Assembly: GCF_014595995.2 (NCBI RefSeq)
Contig: NZ_CP063989.1
Coordinates: 1 to 64,000 of the forward strand
DNA from: Actinomyces respiraculi
GTDB lineage: Bacteria; Actinomycetota; Actinomycetes; Actinomycetales; Actinomycetaceae
Direction of reading: 5' to 3'
Length of the DNA stretch: 64,000 nt
This document shows, in pieces, positions 26,358-34,565 of the stretch (the stretch's first letter is position 1; each line of letters opens with the position of its first letter). A program made the position numbers and the translations under genes. The notes below the pieces were generated by a model. That model made no database searches, had not been told where the DNA came from, and saw only the letters and a program-made list of their open reading frames with translations.

Positions 26358-28721
26358 TCAGTGGTGCGCGTGCGCGCGCCCAGGAATGAGGGCGGGGTCG
26401 CCCAGGACCTCGTAGTCCGCGACCAGCTTCTTCTCCAGCGGGGTGGCGAAGAGGTGCTCGGGGGCGTAGAAGTTCGACTCCTGGTAGGGATCCTCAGATG
26501 TCGTCGTGTCCTTGGCTCGCACCGCCTTGATCATGGTGACGGCTGCGCAGACCATGACGAAGGCGACGAGCACAAGGAAGATGACGCTGAGCGTGCCCTG
26601 GATCATCGTGTTGCGGATGATCGCGTTCTGGATGGAGATTGCCTCGGGGTCGGTGAGGGTCCCCACCAGCGCCCTGGCATCGCGCCACTGCTGGAAGTAT
26701 CCCACCCGCGAGTCCGTCGAGAAGATCTTCTGCCACGAGGCGGTGAAGGTGACCACCGTGTCGAAGACCAGCGGAATCGCCGGGATCCACGCGTGCTTGA
26801 GGTAACCCTTGCGCACGACCACTACCAGGCACACCAGCAGGGCGATGGCCGCGATGAGCTGGTTGGCGATACCGAACAGCGGGTAGAGGGTCTGGATTCC
26901 ACCGCGCGGGTCGGTGACGCCCATGAGCAGCATCGAGCCCCAGGCGGACACGACGGCGGCGGTTGTCGCCCACGCGCCCACGTGCCAGGAGGGGTCGCGG
27001 AACTTGGGCCAGATGTTGCCCAGGGCGTCGCCGAGCTGGAAGCGGGCCACACGGGTCACCGCGTCCACGGCCGAGAGGATGAACAGCGCCTCGAACATGA
27101 TGGCGAAGTGGTACCAGAAGCCCATCATGGCCCTGCCTCCACCGATCTGGTGCAGGATGTGCGACATGCCGACCGACAGGGTCGGGGCGCCGCCGGTGCG
27201 GGAGACGATGCTCGGCTCGCCGACGTCGGAGGCGACCTGGCGCAGGGCGTCGGCACCGGTGTACGTCGTCGGGTTGCCCTGCTCGTCCCAGGACTCCCAC
27301 ACGGGCACGAGCGACTCGCCGTGCGCGTCGGTCACGCCCAGGTTCGCCACGGCCTGAGCCGCGACGTCCTCACGGTCAGCGGCGGCGGCCACCACGTCGG
27401 ACCCGGCCAGCGCGTCCATGGTGGCGGCCGAGGTGTTCATGGAGAAGTAGATGCCGGGGGACAGCGAGACGGCTGCGGCCAGCGCCATGATGGCGACGAA
27501 GGACTCCATGAGCATGCCGGCGTAGCCGATCATGCGCACCTGGGTCTCCTTCTGGATCATCTTCGGGCTCGTGCCCGAGGAGACGGTCGCGTGCATACCC
27601 GACAGGGCACCGCAGGCAATGGTGATGAACAGGAAGGGGAAGAGCGTGCCGGCGAAGACCGGGCCCTTGGTGTTGAGGGCGAACTCGGAGACCGCGGCCA
27701 TCTCCACGACGGGGCGCACGATGATGATGCCGGCCGCCAGGATGACGATGGTGCCAACCTTCATGAAGGTCGACAGGTAGTCGCGCGGGGTGAGCAGGAC
27801 CCACACGGGCAGGACCGCGGCGAAGAAGCCGTAGACGATCATGCACCACACGAGGACGGTGGGAGACAGGTGCAGGTACTCACCGAAGGGGGACTCGGCG
27901 ACCCAGCGGCCGGCGATGATGACGCCGATGAGGATGATGAATCCGGCGATGGAGACCTGGGTGATCTTGCCGGGCTGGACGAAGCGCAGCCACAGTCCCA
28001 TGCCGACGGCGATCGGGATCGTCATGCCGACGCTGAAGACACCCCAGGGGGACTCGGCGAGCGCGTTGACGCAGACCATCGCGAGGACGGCGAGCACGAT
28101 CATGAGCATGACGAAGACGACGATGGTGGCGACGGTGCCGCCGATCTTGCCGATCTCGTCGGTCGCCATCTGGCCCAGGGAGCGCCCGCCGCGGCGCATG
28201 GAGAAGAACAGGACGAGCATGTCCTGGACCGCTCCGGCGACGACGACGCCGAGGATGATCCACAGCGTGCCCGGCAGGTAGCCCATCTGAGCTGCGAGCA
28301 CGGGGCCAACGAGGGGTCCGGCACCGGCGATGGCGGCGAAGTGGTGGCCGTAGAGGACGACGCGGTGCGTGGGGTCGAAGTCGCGGCCGTTATTGATGCG
28401 CTCGGCCGGTGTGGCGTTGGAGTCGTCGGGCCGCATGATCGTGCGCTGAATGTAGAGCGCGTAGAAGCGGTAGCCGATGGCGTAGGTACACACGGCGGTG
28501 ACGACGAACCAGATGGTGTTGACGCTCTCGCCGCGGGCAATGGCCAGCATGTACCAACCGAGAACGCCGACAGCCGTGATGCCCACCCATAGGGCGATCG
28601 ACTTCGGGGTCCACGTGTGGTGGGGCTTGATTCCGACGGCGACGCCGTGCTTGTTGCGGATGATGAGCCGCTCTTCCTCAGGGGTGTACGAGGAAGGAGC
28701 CGACTGTTCCTTTGTGTCCAT
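26358..28721 (-). CDS. cstA: Carbon starvation protein CstA (peptide/pyruvate transporter)
   Basis: CstA-family proteins import peptides or pyruvate during carbon shortage. The 787-residue protein has many membrane helices and the strong CstA blocks TVMRPDDSNATPAERINNG-like (residues about 95-115), HHFAAIAGAGPLVGPVLAAQ, and the DPRGGIQTLYPLFGIANQLIAA region near 590. A soluble loop of about 100 residues around 430-530 separates two membrane bundles. AAGAAGG lies upstream of the ATG. The 110-base gap before it is AT-rich and holds a recognisable promoter. Whether pyruvate or peptides are the substrate cannot be told. Confidence 0.95.
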   Translation of the reverse strand: MDTKEQSAPSSYTPEEERLIIRNKHGVAVGIKPHHTWTPKSIALWVGITAVGVLGWYMLAIARGESVNTIWFVVTAVCTYAIGYRFYALYIQRTIMRPDDSNATPAERINNGRDFDPTHRVVLYGHHFAAIAGAGPLVGPVLAAQMGYLPGTLWIILGVVVAGAVQDMLVLFFSMRRGGRSLGQMATDEIGKIGGTVATIVVFVMLMIVLAVLAMVCVNALAESPWGVFSVGMTIPIAVGMGLWLRFVQPGKITQVSIAGFIILIGVIIAGRWVAESPFGEYLHLSPTVLVWCMIVYGFFAAVLPVWVLLTPRDYLSTFMKVGTIVILAAGIIIVRPVVEMAAVSEFALNTKGPVFAGTLFPFLFITIACGALSGMHATVSSGTSPKMIQKETQVRMIGYAGMLMESFVAIMALAAAVSLSPGIYFSMNTSAATMDALAGSDVVAAAADREDVAAQAVANLGVTDAHGESLVPVWESWDEQGNPTTYTGADALRQVASDVGEPSIVSRTGGAPTLSVGMSHILHQIGGGRAMMGFWYHFAIMFEALFILSAVDAVTRVARFQLGDALGNIWPKFRDPSWHVGAWATTAAVVSAWGSMLLMGVTDPRGGIQTLYPLFGIANQLIAAIALLVCLVVVVRKGYLKHAWIPAIPLVFDTVVTFTASWQKIFSTDSRVGYFQQWRDARALVGTLTDPEAISIQNAIIRNTMIQGTLSVIFLVLVAFVMVCAAVTMIKAVRAKDTTTSEDPYQESNFYAPEHLFATPLEKKLVADYEVLGDPALIPGRAHAHH

Positions 28722-28759
28722 GAACGAGCCTTCTTAGGGTAGGAAGCCACATCGTTGGG

Positions 28760-28789
28760 GTATAAGACACACTAGCCCCAAAGAGACAA
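28760..28789 (-). promoter_or_regulatory. Predicted sigma-70-type promoter of cstA
   Basis: On the minus strand, -35 TTGTCT (28784-28789) and -10 TTATAC (28760-28765) are separated by 18 bases. The -10 lies about 38 bases before the cstA ATG, within a clearly AT-richer gap. It fits the vegetative consensus but is unproven. Confidence 0.55.
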
Positions 28790-28831
28790 TGCCGTAAGGG
28801 ATGTCAGAACAATAGGTGAGATTAGCGTCGC

Positions 28832-29431
28832 TTAGGAGCCGACGGCGACATCCGCCTGGTCCTGAGCATGCGGCGTCATGACCGGCAGCGCCGACCACGG
28901 GAAATTGATCCACTTGTCCGTCTCACGCCAGCAGTAGTCCGGCGTCAACACCGAACGCGGCTTGCGGTAGATGACCGCGCTGCGCGCGTCCACCGCAATC
29001 GTCTCATCACCCAGGTCCAGGCCCTCGTGACGCAGCATCTCCATCACCATCTTGAGGGTCTTGCCCGAGTCGGCGACGTCGTCGACCACGAGGACCTTCT
29101 TGCCCGGCAGCTCGGAGGCGTCCATGAGCGGAGGCAGAATGACCGGCTCCGGCAGGGTCTGGCCGACACCCGTGTAGAACTCGACATTCATCGCCCCCAT
29201 CGCCTTGATCCCGATGGCGTAGCCGATCGCGCCGGCTGGGATGAGGCCACCGCGGGCGATGGCGATGATGAGGTCCGGCATCCAGCCGGAGGCGACGATC
29301 TGCTCGCTCAGCTCACGCTCGGCCCGGCCGAACAGCTCCCAGGTGAGCTCCTCCCGCTCAGGGGCGGCGTCCGAGGTGGCGCCGTCGTCGAAGGGCATGC
29401 GGGTGGTGGGGGTGCTGCTCGCGTCGCTCAC
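28832..29431 (-). CDS. Phosphoribosyltransferase
   Basis: This 199-residue protein has the type I phosphoribosyltransferase fold: the PRPP-binding motif KKVLVVDDVADSGKTLKMV near residue 125, and a nearby DLIIAIARGGLIPA loop. It probably transfers a ribose-phosphate to a purine base such as xanthine or hypoxanthine, or it may be a regulator; the base cannot be told. GTG at 29431 is chosen as the start because TACCCT (29439-29444 on the opposite strand) lies seven bases before it, suggesting a leaderless mRNA. The ATG at 29398 is an alternative with no ribosome site. Confidence 0.85.
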   Translation of the reverse strand: MSDASSTPTTRMPFDDGATSDAAPEREELTWELFGRAERELSEQIVASGWMPDLIIAIARGGLIPAGAIGYAIGIKAMGAMNVEFYTGVGQTLPEPVILPPLMDASELPGKKVLVVDDVADSGKTLKMVMEMLRHEGLDLGDETIAVDARSAVIYRKPRSVLTPDYCWRETDKWINFPWSALPVMTPHAQDQADVAVGS

Positions 29432-29608
29432 CCGCCAGAGGGTAATGGCCGACGGCGCCCCCACCCAACCCGGCGCACCCCAGCACACCCCCGGCACATC
29501 CCCGACGCAGCAGTGCAGGTGCGGGAGGCCGGGGTGGGCGGCGAGCACCACGGCCGGGCAGTGCGCCGGGGCACTGAAGGCGTCACAGGACCTGGCTAGC
29601 CTGGGCGC

Positions 29609-31195
29609 GTGCCCGACCTCCTGACCCCCATCACCGACCTGCTGGCCGCCGTGCCCCTGCTCACCGTCTTCCTCGTCATCGGGCTCGGCACCGCCGTCGG
29701 ACACATTCCCTTCGGACCCATCCGCTTCGGTGCCGCCGGCGCCCTGTTCGTCGGCCTCGCCGTCGGCGCCCTCGACCCCCGCCTGGGCCAGGACCTGGGC
29801 CTGCTGCGCAGCCTGGGACTGGCCCTGTTCTGCTACACCGTGGGCCTGGCCGCCGGCAACACCTTCTTCCGCGACCTGACGCGCCAGCTGCCCCTCATGA
29901 GCCTGGCCGTCGGCGCCCTCGTCCTGGCCGGTGGCGCCGGGGCCCTCTACTCCCAGCTGGTCGGCGTCAGCCCCGCCATGGACGCGGGCGCCTACGCCGG
30001 CGCTCTCACCTCCCCCGTGCTCGACGCCGCCATCGAGGCCGCCGGAACCCAGGAACCCGCCGTCGGCTACGCCCTGGCCTACCCCGTGGGCGTCGCCGTC
30101 GCCATCCTCGTCGTCGCCCTCATCATCCAGCGCGATTGGCCCGCCGCACGCGACCCCCGACCCGCCAGCGCCGACGGCATCACCGCCACCAGCGTCCACC
30201 TCCTGCGCCGCGTCCGGCTCGACGAGATGGAGGCCTTCCAGCGCGCCCGCATCCGCATCTCCTACCTCGAGCGCGACGGCGACACCCGCGTCGCCGCCCC
30301 CGGCGAGGAGCTGTTGCCGGGGGACAAGGTCGTCGTCGTCGGCTCCCCGACGGCGGTCGAGGAGGCCGTCCACGAGCTCGGCTCCGGACTCAACCGCTGC
30401 CTGGCCAAGGACCACAGCGTCGTCGACCACCGGCGCCTGACCGTCTCCTCCACCCGCGTGGCCGGGCGCACCATCGGCGAGCTCGACATGCCCGGCCGCT
30501 TCCAGGGCGTCATCACCCGCGTCAAGCGCGGCGACCTCGACCTGCTCGCCCACGACGACCTCGTCCTCGAGCTCGGCGACCGCGTCCTGGCCGTCGTGCC
30601 CTCCGACGAGCTGGAGAGGGCCGCCGACTACTTCGGCGACTCCGAGCGCTCCATCGCCCAGATCGATGCCTTCAGCGTCGGCCTCGGCATGGCCCTGGGC
30701 GTGCTGGTCGGCCTGGTCGCCCTCCCCCTGCCCGGCGGCCTGACCCTCAGGCTGGGCGTCGCCGCCGGGCCGCTCGTCGTCGGCATGGTGCTCGGGCGGC
30801 TGGGGCGCTCCGGCCCCTTCCTGTGGGGCCTGCCGCACGCCGCCAACGCCACCATCCGCCAGCTCGGCCTGCTGTTCTTCCTCGCGGCCATCGGGCTCGC
30901 CTCCGGCCCGGACTTCGCGGCCGCCGCCTTCTCGCTCACCGGCCTCGCCGTTGGGGGCCTGGCCGCACTCATCGTTCTGGTCAACGCCGCGGTGCTGCTC
31001 ACCGGGGCGCGACTGGCCGGCGTGAGCGCGGTCCGCGCCGCCGGCGGCTTCGCCGGACTCGTCGGCCAGCCCGCGATCCTCGTCTTCGCCCTGTCCAAGC
31101 GCGACGATGAGCGCGTCGAGGCCGGTTACGCCACGCTCTTCGCCCTGGCCATCGTCGTCAAGATCGTCATGGTCCAGGTGCTCGTCGCGTTGTAG
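29609..31195 (+). CDS. AspT/YidE-like transporter with RCK_C domains
   Basis: This 528-residue protein looks like the aspartate:alanine exchanger (AAEx) fold. A membrane domain at about 1-175 is followed by two cytoplasmic RCK_C (TrkA-C) domains at about 190-345, for example EELLPGDKVVVVGSPTAVEEAV and LELGDRVLAVVPSDELERAA. A second membrane domain spans about 350-528 and ends MVQVLVAL. The duplicated membrane halves carry GPIRFGAAGALFVGLAVGA and LTLRLGVAAGPLVVGMVLGR. Substrate unknown. TAGCCT (29597-29602) sits six bases before the GTG start, which suggests a leaderless mRNA. Confidence 0.85.
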   Translation: MPDLLTPITDLLAAVPLLTVFLVIGLGTAVGHIPFGPIRFGAAGALFVGLAVGALDPRLGQDLGLLRSLGLALFCYTVGLAAGNTFFRDLTRQLPLMSLAVGALVLAGGAGALYSQLVGVSPAMDAGAYAGALTSPVLDAAIEAAGTQEPAVGYALAYPVGVAVAILVVALIIQRDWPAARDPRPASADGITATSVHLLRRVRLDEMEAFQRARIRISYLERDGDTRVAAPGEELLPGDKVVVVGSPTAVEEAVHELGSGLNRCLAKDHSVVDHRRLTVSSTRVAGRTIGELDMPGRFQGVITRVKRGDLDLLAHDDLVLELGDRVLAVVPSDELERAADYFGDSERSIAQIDAFSVGLGMALGVLVGLVALPLPGGLTLRLGVAAGPLVVGMVLGRLGRSGPFLWGLPHAANATIRQLGLLFFLAAIGLASGPDFAAAAFSLTGLAVGGLAALIVLVNAAVLLTGARLAGVSAVRAAGGFAGLVGQPAILVFALSKRDDERVEAGYATLFALAIVVKIVMVQVLVAL

Positions 31196-31218
31196 CGGCA
31201 GGTGCATGATTGGATTGG

Positions 31219-32316
31219 ATGGTGAGCACCCCCTCCTCATCGTCCCGGCCCGCCCTCGCCGCCGGATGGCCCGGCATCATGCTGTGCGCGGCGGTCGCCG
31301 CCGTGGCCACCGCTGTCAACACGGCCGTCCCCCTCGTCTCGGCCATGCTCATCGCCATCCTCGTCGGGCTGCTCCTGCGCAACCTGGGCCTCGTCCCCGC
31401 CCTCGCCGAATCCGGCCTCAAGATCACCGCCCGCACGGTGCTGCGCGCCGGCGTCGTCCTGCTCGGCCTGCGCCTGTCCGTGCCGGCCGTGCTCTCGCTC
31501 GGATGGGGGGCCATCGGCGTCATCGTCGCCACTGTCACCTGCGTCTACCTCGCGACCCTGTGGGCCGGGCGGCTGCTCGGCGTCCCGCGCGCCACGACCA
31601 TCCTCACCGCCACCGGCACGGCCATCTGTGGGGCCGCCGCCGTAGCCGGCATGAGCGCCGTCCTGCGGGCCGACGACGAGGAAGCCGAGAGCGTGGAGGA
31701 GGCAGCCGCCACCGCCATCGCCTCCGTCACCCTCTTCGGCACCGTCGCCATCCTCGTCCTGCCCCTGCTGGTCAGTGCGCTCGGCCTGGGCGCCGTGCCC
31801 GCCGGCGTGTGGGTGGGCGCCGGCGTCCACGAGGTCGGCCAGGTGGTGGCGGCGGCCGGACTGGTCTCCACGGCCGCGCTCGACGTCGCCGTCGTCGCCA
31901 AGCTGGGGCGGGTGGTTCTGCTCGCCCCGCTCGTCGCGATTGTGGGCGTCCTGGAGACCCGCCGGGCCGCACGGCTGGTGGCCCAGCGCACGGCGGCCGA
32001 GGAGGTCGGCCAGGTCCTGCGCGGAGAGAGCGTCACCCACCGTGCGAGCACGCCCGTCGTGCCGCTCTTCGTCCTGGGCTTCCTCGCCGCCGTCGTGCTG
32101 CGCTCCCTGCTGGAGGGCAGTATCCCCGCAGGCGTCTTCAGCGGGGTGGACGTCGTGGCGAGCTTCCTGCTGACGATGGCGATGTGCGCCATGGGCGCCG
32201 GGGTCAACCTGCGCCGTCTGGCGCGCTCAGGCGGTCGCGCCCTGCTGCTCGGTGCGCTCGCGGGGGTGGTGGGCGCGCTGGTGCCGCTGGTGGGCGTCCT
32301 GGTGCTCGTGGCCTGA
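31219..32316 (+). CDS. UPF0324 (YeiH-like) membrane protein, putative sulfate exporter
   Basis: This 365-residue protein has about ten membrane helices and the UPF0324 blocks AMLIAILVGLLLRN, GLKITARTVLRAGVVLLGLRLS, TATGTAICGAAAVAG and GVHEVGQVVAA. Family members are annotated as putative sulfate exporters, but the evidence for that substrate is weak. Near 155-162 is an acidic, Glu-rich loop. Start choice: ATG at 31219; a TTG at 31210 is in frame but less likely. The start is 23 bases after the AspT-like gene, so the two may share a transcript. Confidence 0.88.
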   Translation: MVSTPSSSSRPALAAGWPGIMLCAAVAAVATAVNTAVPLVSAMLIAILVGLLLRNLGLVPALAESGLKITARTVLRAGVVLLGLRLSVPAVLSLGWGAIGVIVATVTCVYLATLWAGRLLGVPRATTILTATGTAICGAAAVAGMSAVLRADDEEAESVEEAAATAIASVTLFGTVAILVLPLLVSALGLGAVPAGVWVGAGVHEVGQVVAAAGLVSTAALDVAVVAKLGRVVLLAPLVAIVGVLETRRAARLVAQRTAAEEVGQVLRGESVTHRASTPVVPLFVLGFLAAVVLRSLLEGSIPAGVFSGVDVVASFLLTMAMCAMGAGVNLRRLARSGGRALLLGALAGVVGALVPLVGVLVLVA

Positions 32317-32503
32317 ACGCCCGCCTGGCGGCCCGTCCGAACCGCCCGCCGGAACTGCGCCTCCTGAGCGCCCGCCGGGACCGCGCCCGTCTGACCGCCC
32401 ACCCGAACTGCAACTCCTGACCGCTCGCCGGGGCCGCGGGGCGGCGTCGGGCGGCCGAGTGCTTGCAGGTCTGGCCGGCGACGGTCAGCCGGTGGGTGGG
32501 GTG
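32317..32503. repeat. Degenerate tandem repeats of 26-27 bases
   Basis: Downstream of the UPF0324 gene, four imperfect units begin at about 32341, 32367, 32394 and 32420. Each has a CCGCCCGCCGG-like start and, in the first three, a CTG end followed by A. No gene covers them. They are probably decayed repeats or repeated GC-rich filler next to an insertion-sequence remnant. Confidence 0.4.
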
Positions 32504-32509
32504 CTGCCA

Positions 32510-32641
32510 TTTGGACCACCTACTGCCATTTGGACCACCTGCCGTCGTTTGGACCACCTACGGACGCGTCTGGGGTGGTCCGAACGACCGAAGGTGGTCC
32601 GAACGACCGAAGGTGGTCCGAATTGATCAATGGCGGTCCGC
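32510..32641. repeat. Mirrored array of 19-base-period repeats
   Basis: TTTGGACCACCT occurs at 32510-32521, 32529-32540 and 32548-32559 (period 19). After a 13-base centre, the opposite-strand form, (A/G)GGTGGTCCGAA, occurs at 32573-32584, 32592-32603 and 32611-32622, again with period 19. A fourth weak copy is at 32630-32641. The array is thus three units facing three or four inverted units. No gene is present. It could be a set of transposase or replication-type binding sites, or the end of a decayed mobile element. Confidence 0.75.
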
Positions 32642-32800
32642 GCTGAGCGCGCAGCGGGCCAAGGACCGGGACCCTGGCCGCAAGGGCACGGGCCACTGGC
32701 GGCTACCGGTTGCCTGCACCACACCACCGACGCGCACTCGCGCCTGGTCTACTGCGAGGTCCTGGACGACCAGACCACGCCAGCCACGTCCACAACCCCA
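32640..32800 (+). pseudogene. Remnant of an IS481-type transposase
   Basis: One frame of this segment translates to HHTTDAHSRLVYCEVLDDQT, which resembles the VDDHSRLAYSE integrase-core block of IS481 transposases. Just upstream, in another frame, GRKGTGHWRLPV may be a further piece of the same gene, so a frameshift is likely. Only a small fraction of a normal transposase (about 300-400 residues) remains. It adjoins the mirrored repeat array. Confidence 0.55.
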
Positions 32801-32826
32801 CGGGGAAGTACACCTAGCCTGAGGGC

Positions 32827-33132
32827 ATGCTCGTTGCCTTCTCCGTGTCCCCCACCACCACCGACGCCCCCGACGGCTCCGTCTCCGAGGCCGTGGCCGC
32901 CGCCGTGCGCGTCGTGCGCGACTCCGGCCTGCCCCACGAGACCACCGCCATGTTCACCACCCTCGAGGGCGAGTGGGACGAGTGCATGGATGTCGTCAAG
33001 CGCGCCTGCCAGGCCGTGGCCGCGGTGAGCCCGCGCGTCGCGCTCGTGCTCAAGGCCGACATCCGCCCCGGCTGGCAGGGCCAGCTGAGCGCGAAGGTCG
33101 AGCGCATCGAGCAGCACCTGCGCCGCGGCTGA
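32827..33132 (+). CDS. Thiamine-binding YkoF/MTH1187-like protein (UPF0045)
   Basis: This 101-residue protein matches the UPF0045 (MTH1187/YkoF-like) family, with LVAFSVSPTT, ETTAMFTTLEGEWDE and VALVLKADIRPGW as conserved blocks. Members bind thiamine-related ligands and are not enzymes. TAGCCT (32815-32820) sits six bases before the ATG, so the mRNA may be leaderless. It lies directly after the transposase remnant. Confidence 0.88.
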   Translation: MLVAFSVSPTTTDAPDGSVSEAVAAAVRVVRDSGLPHETTAMFTTLEGEWDECMDVVKRACQAVAAVSPRVALVLKADIRPGWQGQLSAKVERIEQHLRRG

Positions 33133-33174
33133 GCCGGGCCCCGCAGTGTCCGGCTGTCAGTCAGCGCCCAGCCG

Positions 33175-33915
33175 TCAGCGCAGCACGGCCAGGACGACGG
33201 CGGCCGAGCGAGCCGCCGCCTCATCGGCACCGATGTGGAAGTCCTGCCCGGCCTCGGGCCCGCACAGGTCGCTGACCCCGCGCACCGAGAGGAACGCGAT
33301 GGCGTGGGCGTGCGCGACCTGCGCGACGGCGGTGGTCTCCATGTCCGTGCTCACCGCCTGCGGGAAGAGCTCGCGCGTGGCGCCCACATTCGTGGCGGTG
33401 ACGAAAGAGCCCCCCGCGAGCATCTGGCCCACGTGCACCCGCGAGGCGCCCGAGGTCGCGGTCGCCTGGAGCAGTGCGGCCTCGCCCACCTCGCGCACGC
33501 GTGCGACCAGGGCGTCGTCGGCGGTGAAGACGGCCGGCTGACCCGGCGTCTGGCCCAGGGCGTAGCCGAAGGCGGTGGCGTCGACGTCGTTGTAGGCCGC
33601 CTGGGTGCAGGCGCACACGTCACCGACCTCAACGGTGCGGGCGAGCCCCCCCGTGGTGCCGGCCGAGACGATGGCCTCGGGGGTGACCTGGGTCAGGGTG
33701 GAGGCCAGGGCGCTCGCGGCGGCGACCAGGCCGATGCCGCAGCGCAGGAGGACGAGCTCGCGCCCGTCGAGGTTGAGGGACCAGGCCTGCGCGCGCCCGG
33801 GCAGCTCGACGGCGGGCGCCTCCGCCCGCGCGGGCAGGGCGTGGAGGAAGGGCTCGGCCTCCTCCTGCATGGCGACGACGACGAGGGCGGCGACCGGTCG
33901 GGGGCTCAGGCTCAT
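33175..33915 (-). CDS. mtnN: 5'-methylthioadenosine/S-adenosylhomocysteine nucleosidase
   Basis: MtnN (Pfs) splits adenine from methylthioadenosine and S-adenosylhomocysteine; the S-ribosylhomocysteine it makes is the substrate of LuxS. The 246-residue protein has the nucleoside phosphorylase fold with an early VVVAMQEEAEPF, GTTGGL, STDMETTAVAQ and VRGVSDL (catalytic Asp). luxS lies just upstream on the same strand, so the two genes encode consecutive steps of the activated methyl cycle. TAGGCT (complement of 33922-33927) is six bases before the ATG, suggesting that this gene also has its own leaderless promoter. Confidence 0.93.
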   Translation of the reverse strand: MSLSPRPVAALVVVAMQEEAEPFLHALPARAEAPAVELPGRAQAWSLNLDGRELVLLRCGIGLVAAASALASTLTQVTPEAIVSAGTTGGLARTVEVGDVCACTQAAYNDVDATAFGYALGQTPGQPAVFTADDALVARVREVGEAALLQATATSGASRVHVGQMLAGGSFVTATNVGATRELFPQAVSTDMETTAVAQVAHAHAIAFLSVRGVSDLCGPEAGQDFHIGADEAAARSAAVVLAVLR

Positions 33916-33953
33916 GCTTCGAGCCTAAAGTGCCCTCGCCCAACTTCTCGCCC

Positions 33954-34020
33954 AACTCCTTGATCTGCTCTCGAACGTACGGCGATTCACCGTTTACGTT
34001 CGAGAGCAGACCGAGGAGTT
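33954..34020. terminator. Long hairpin between luxS and mtnN
   Basis: A perfect 15-bp inverted repeat, CTGCTCTCGAACGTA at 33965-33979 and TACGTTCGAGAGCAG at 33995-34009, is flanked by a second 7-bp pair AACTCCT (33954-33960) and AGGAGTT (34014-34020). The 15-base loop holds CGG/CCG. It follows the luxS stop and precedes mtnN, so it is probably the luxS terminator or an attenuator. Confidence 0.8.
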
Positions 34021-34029
34021 CGAGGGGGG

Positions 34030-34527
34030 TTAGTCGGGGATGACGACGTCCCACGTCTCGCGCTCGGCCAGGAAGGCGCGCACCGCCTCCTGCGCCTCGG
34101 CCAGGGAGTGGTTCGCCCCCCAGCCGCACTGGACCTCGTTCGCCGCCGGCACCTGCCCGGCCTCCAGCACGTCACGGAAGGTCACCTCGAGCAGCGCCGC
34201 GAACTCCTGCGGCTCGACGCCGAGGGTCAGGGCGTAAAAGCCCGTCTGGCAGCCCATCGGCGAGAAGTCGATGAGCCGGTCCGTGTGGTTGCGCATGAGC
34301 TCGGCCGTCAGGTGCTCGATGGAGTGCACGGCCCGCATCCCCAGGTGCTCGACATTGGGCTGGCAGAAGCGCACGTCGTACTTGACGAGCTCATCCCCAC
34401 CGGGCAGGCGCTTGCGGTCCGCCACCCGCACGAAGGGCGCACGAACCTTCGTGTGGTCGAGGTTGAAGGACTCGACGTTCATCCGGGGGCCATCGGTCAG
34501 GGTGTGCGACTCGTTCTGCTCGCTCAT
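34030..34527 (-). CDS. luxS: S-ribosylhomocysteine lyase LuxS (autoinducer-2 synthase)
   Basis: LuxS converts S-ribosylhomocysteine to homocysteine and DPD, the precursor of autoinducer-2. The 165-residue protein has the metal ligands His68, His72 (HSIEH) and Cys134 ([11 protein letters not shown]), with Glu71 as the general base and Cys93 in MGCQTGFY. The length is normal. The ATG at 34527 is preceded at six bases by TACCCT (complement of 34534-34539), so the transcript may be leaderless. The divergent hydrolase gene starts only 38 bases away. Confidence 0.98.
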   Translation of the reverse strand: MSEQNESHTLTDGPRMNVESFNLDHTKVRAPFVRVADRKRLPGGDELVKYDVRFCQPNVEHLGMRAVHSIEHLTAELMRNHTDRLIDFSPMGCQTGFYALTLGVEPQEFAALLEVTFRDVLEAGQVPAANEVQCGWGANHSLAEAQEAVRAFLAERETWDVVIPD

Positions 34528-34565
34528 GGCCCCAGGGTAGGCGGGTGACAGGGCAGGATGGGGGC

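Noticed and set aside
25935..28592. Plus-strand frame of 885 codons across the cstA region
   Set aside because: It overlaps tRNA-Leu and lies antisense to cstA; its sequence is His/Asp/Gly-rich shadow.
28832..31240. Minus-strand frame of 802 codons taken as one protein
   Set aside because: Only the first part near 28832-29431 is the phosphoribosyltransferase; the rest is the antisense of the AspT-like gene with Asp/Glu/Gly-rich composition.
32510..32641. CRISPR array
   Set aside because: The units are 12-base cores with 19-base period, include an inverted arm and have no unique spacers of usual size or cas genes.
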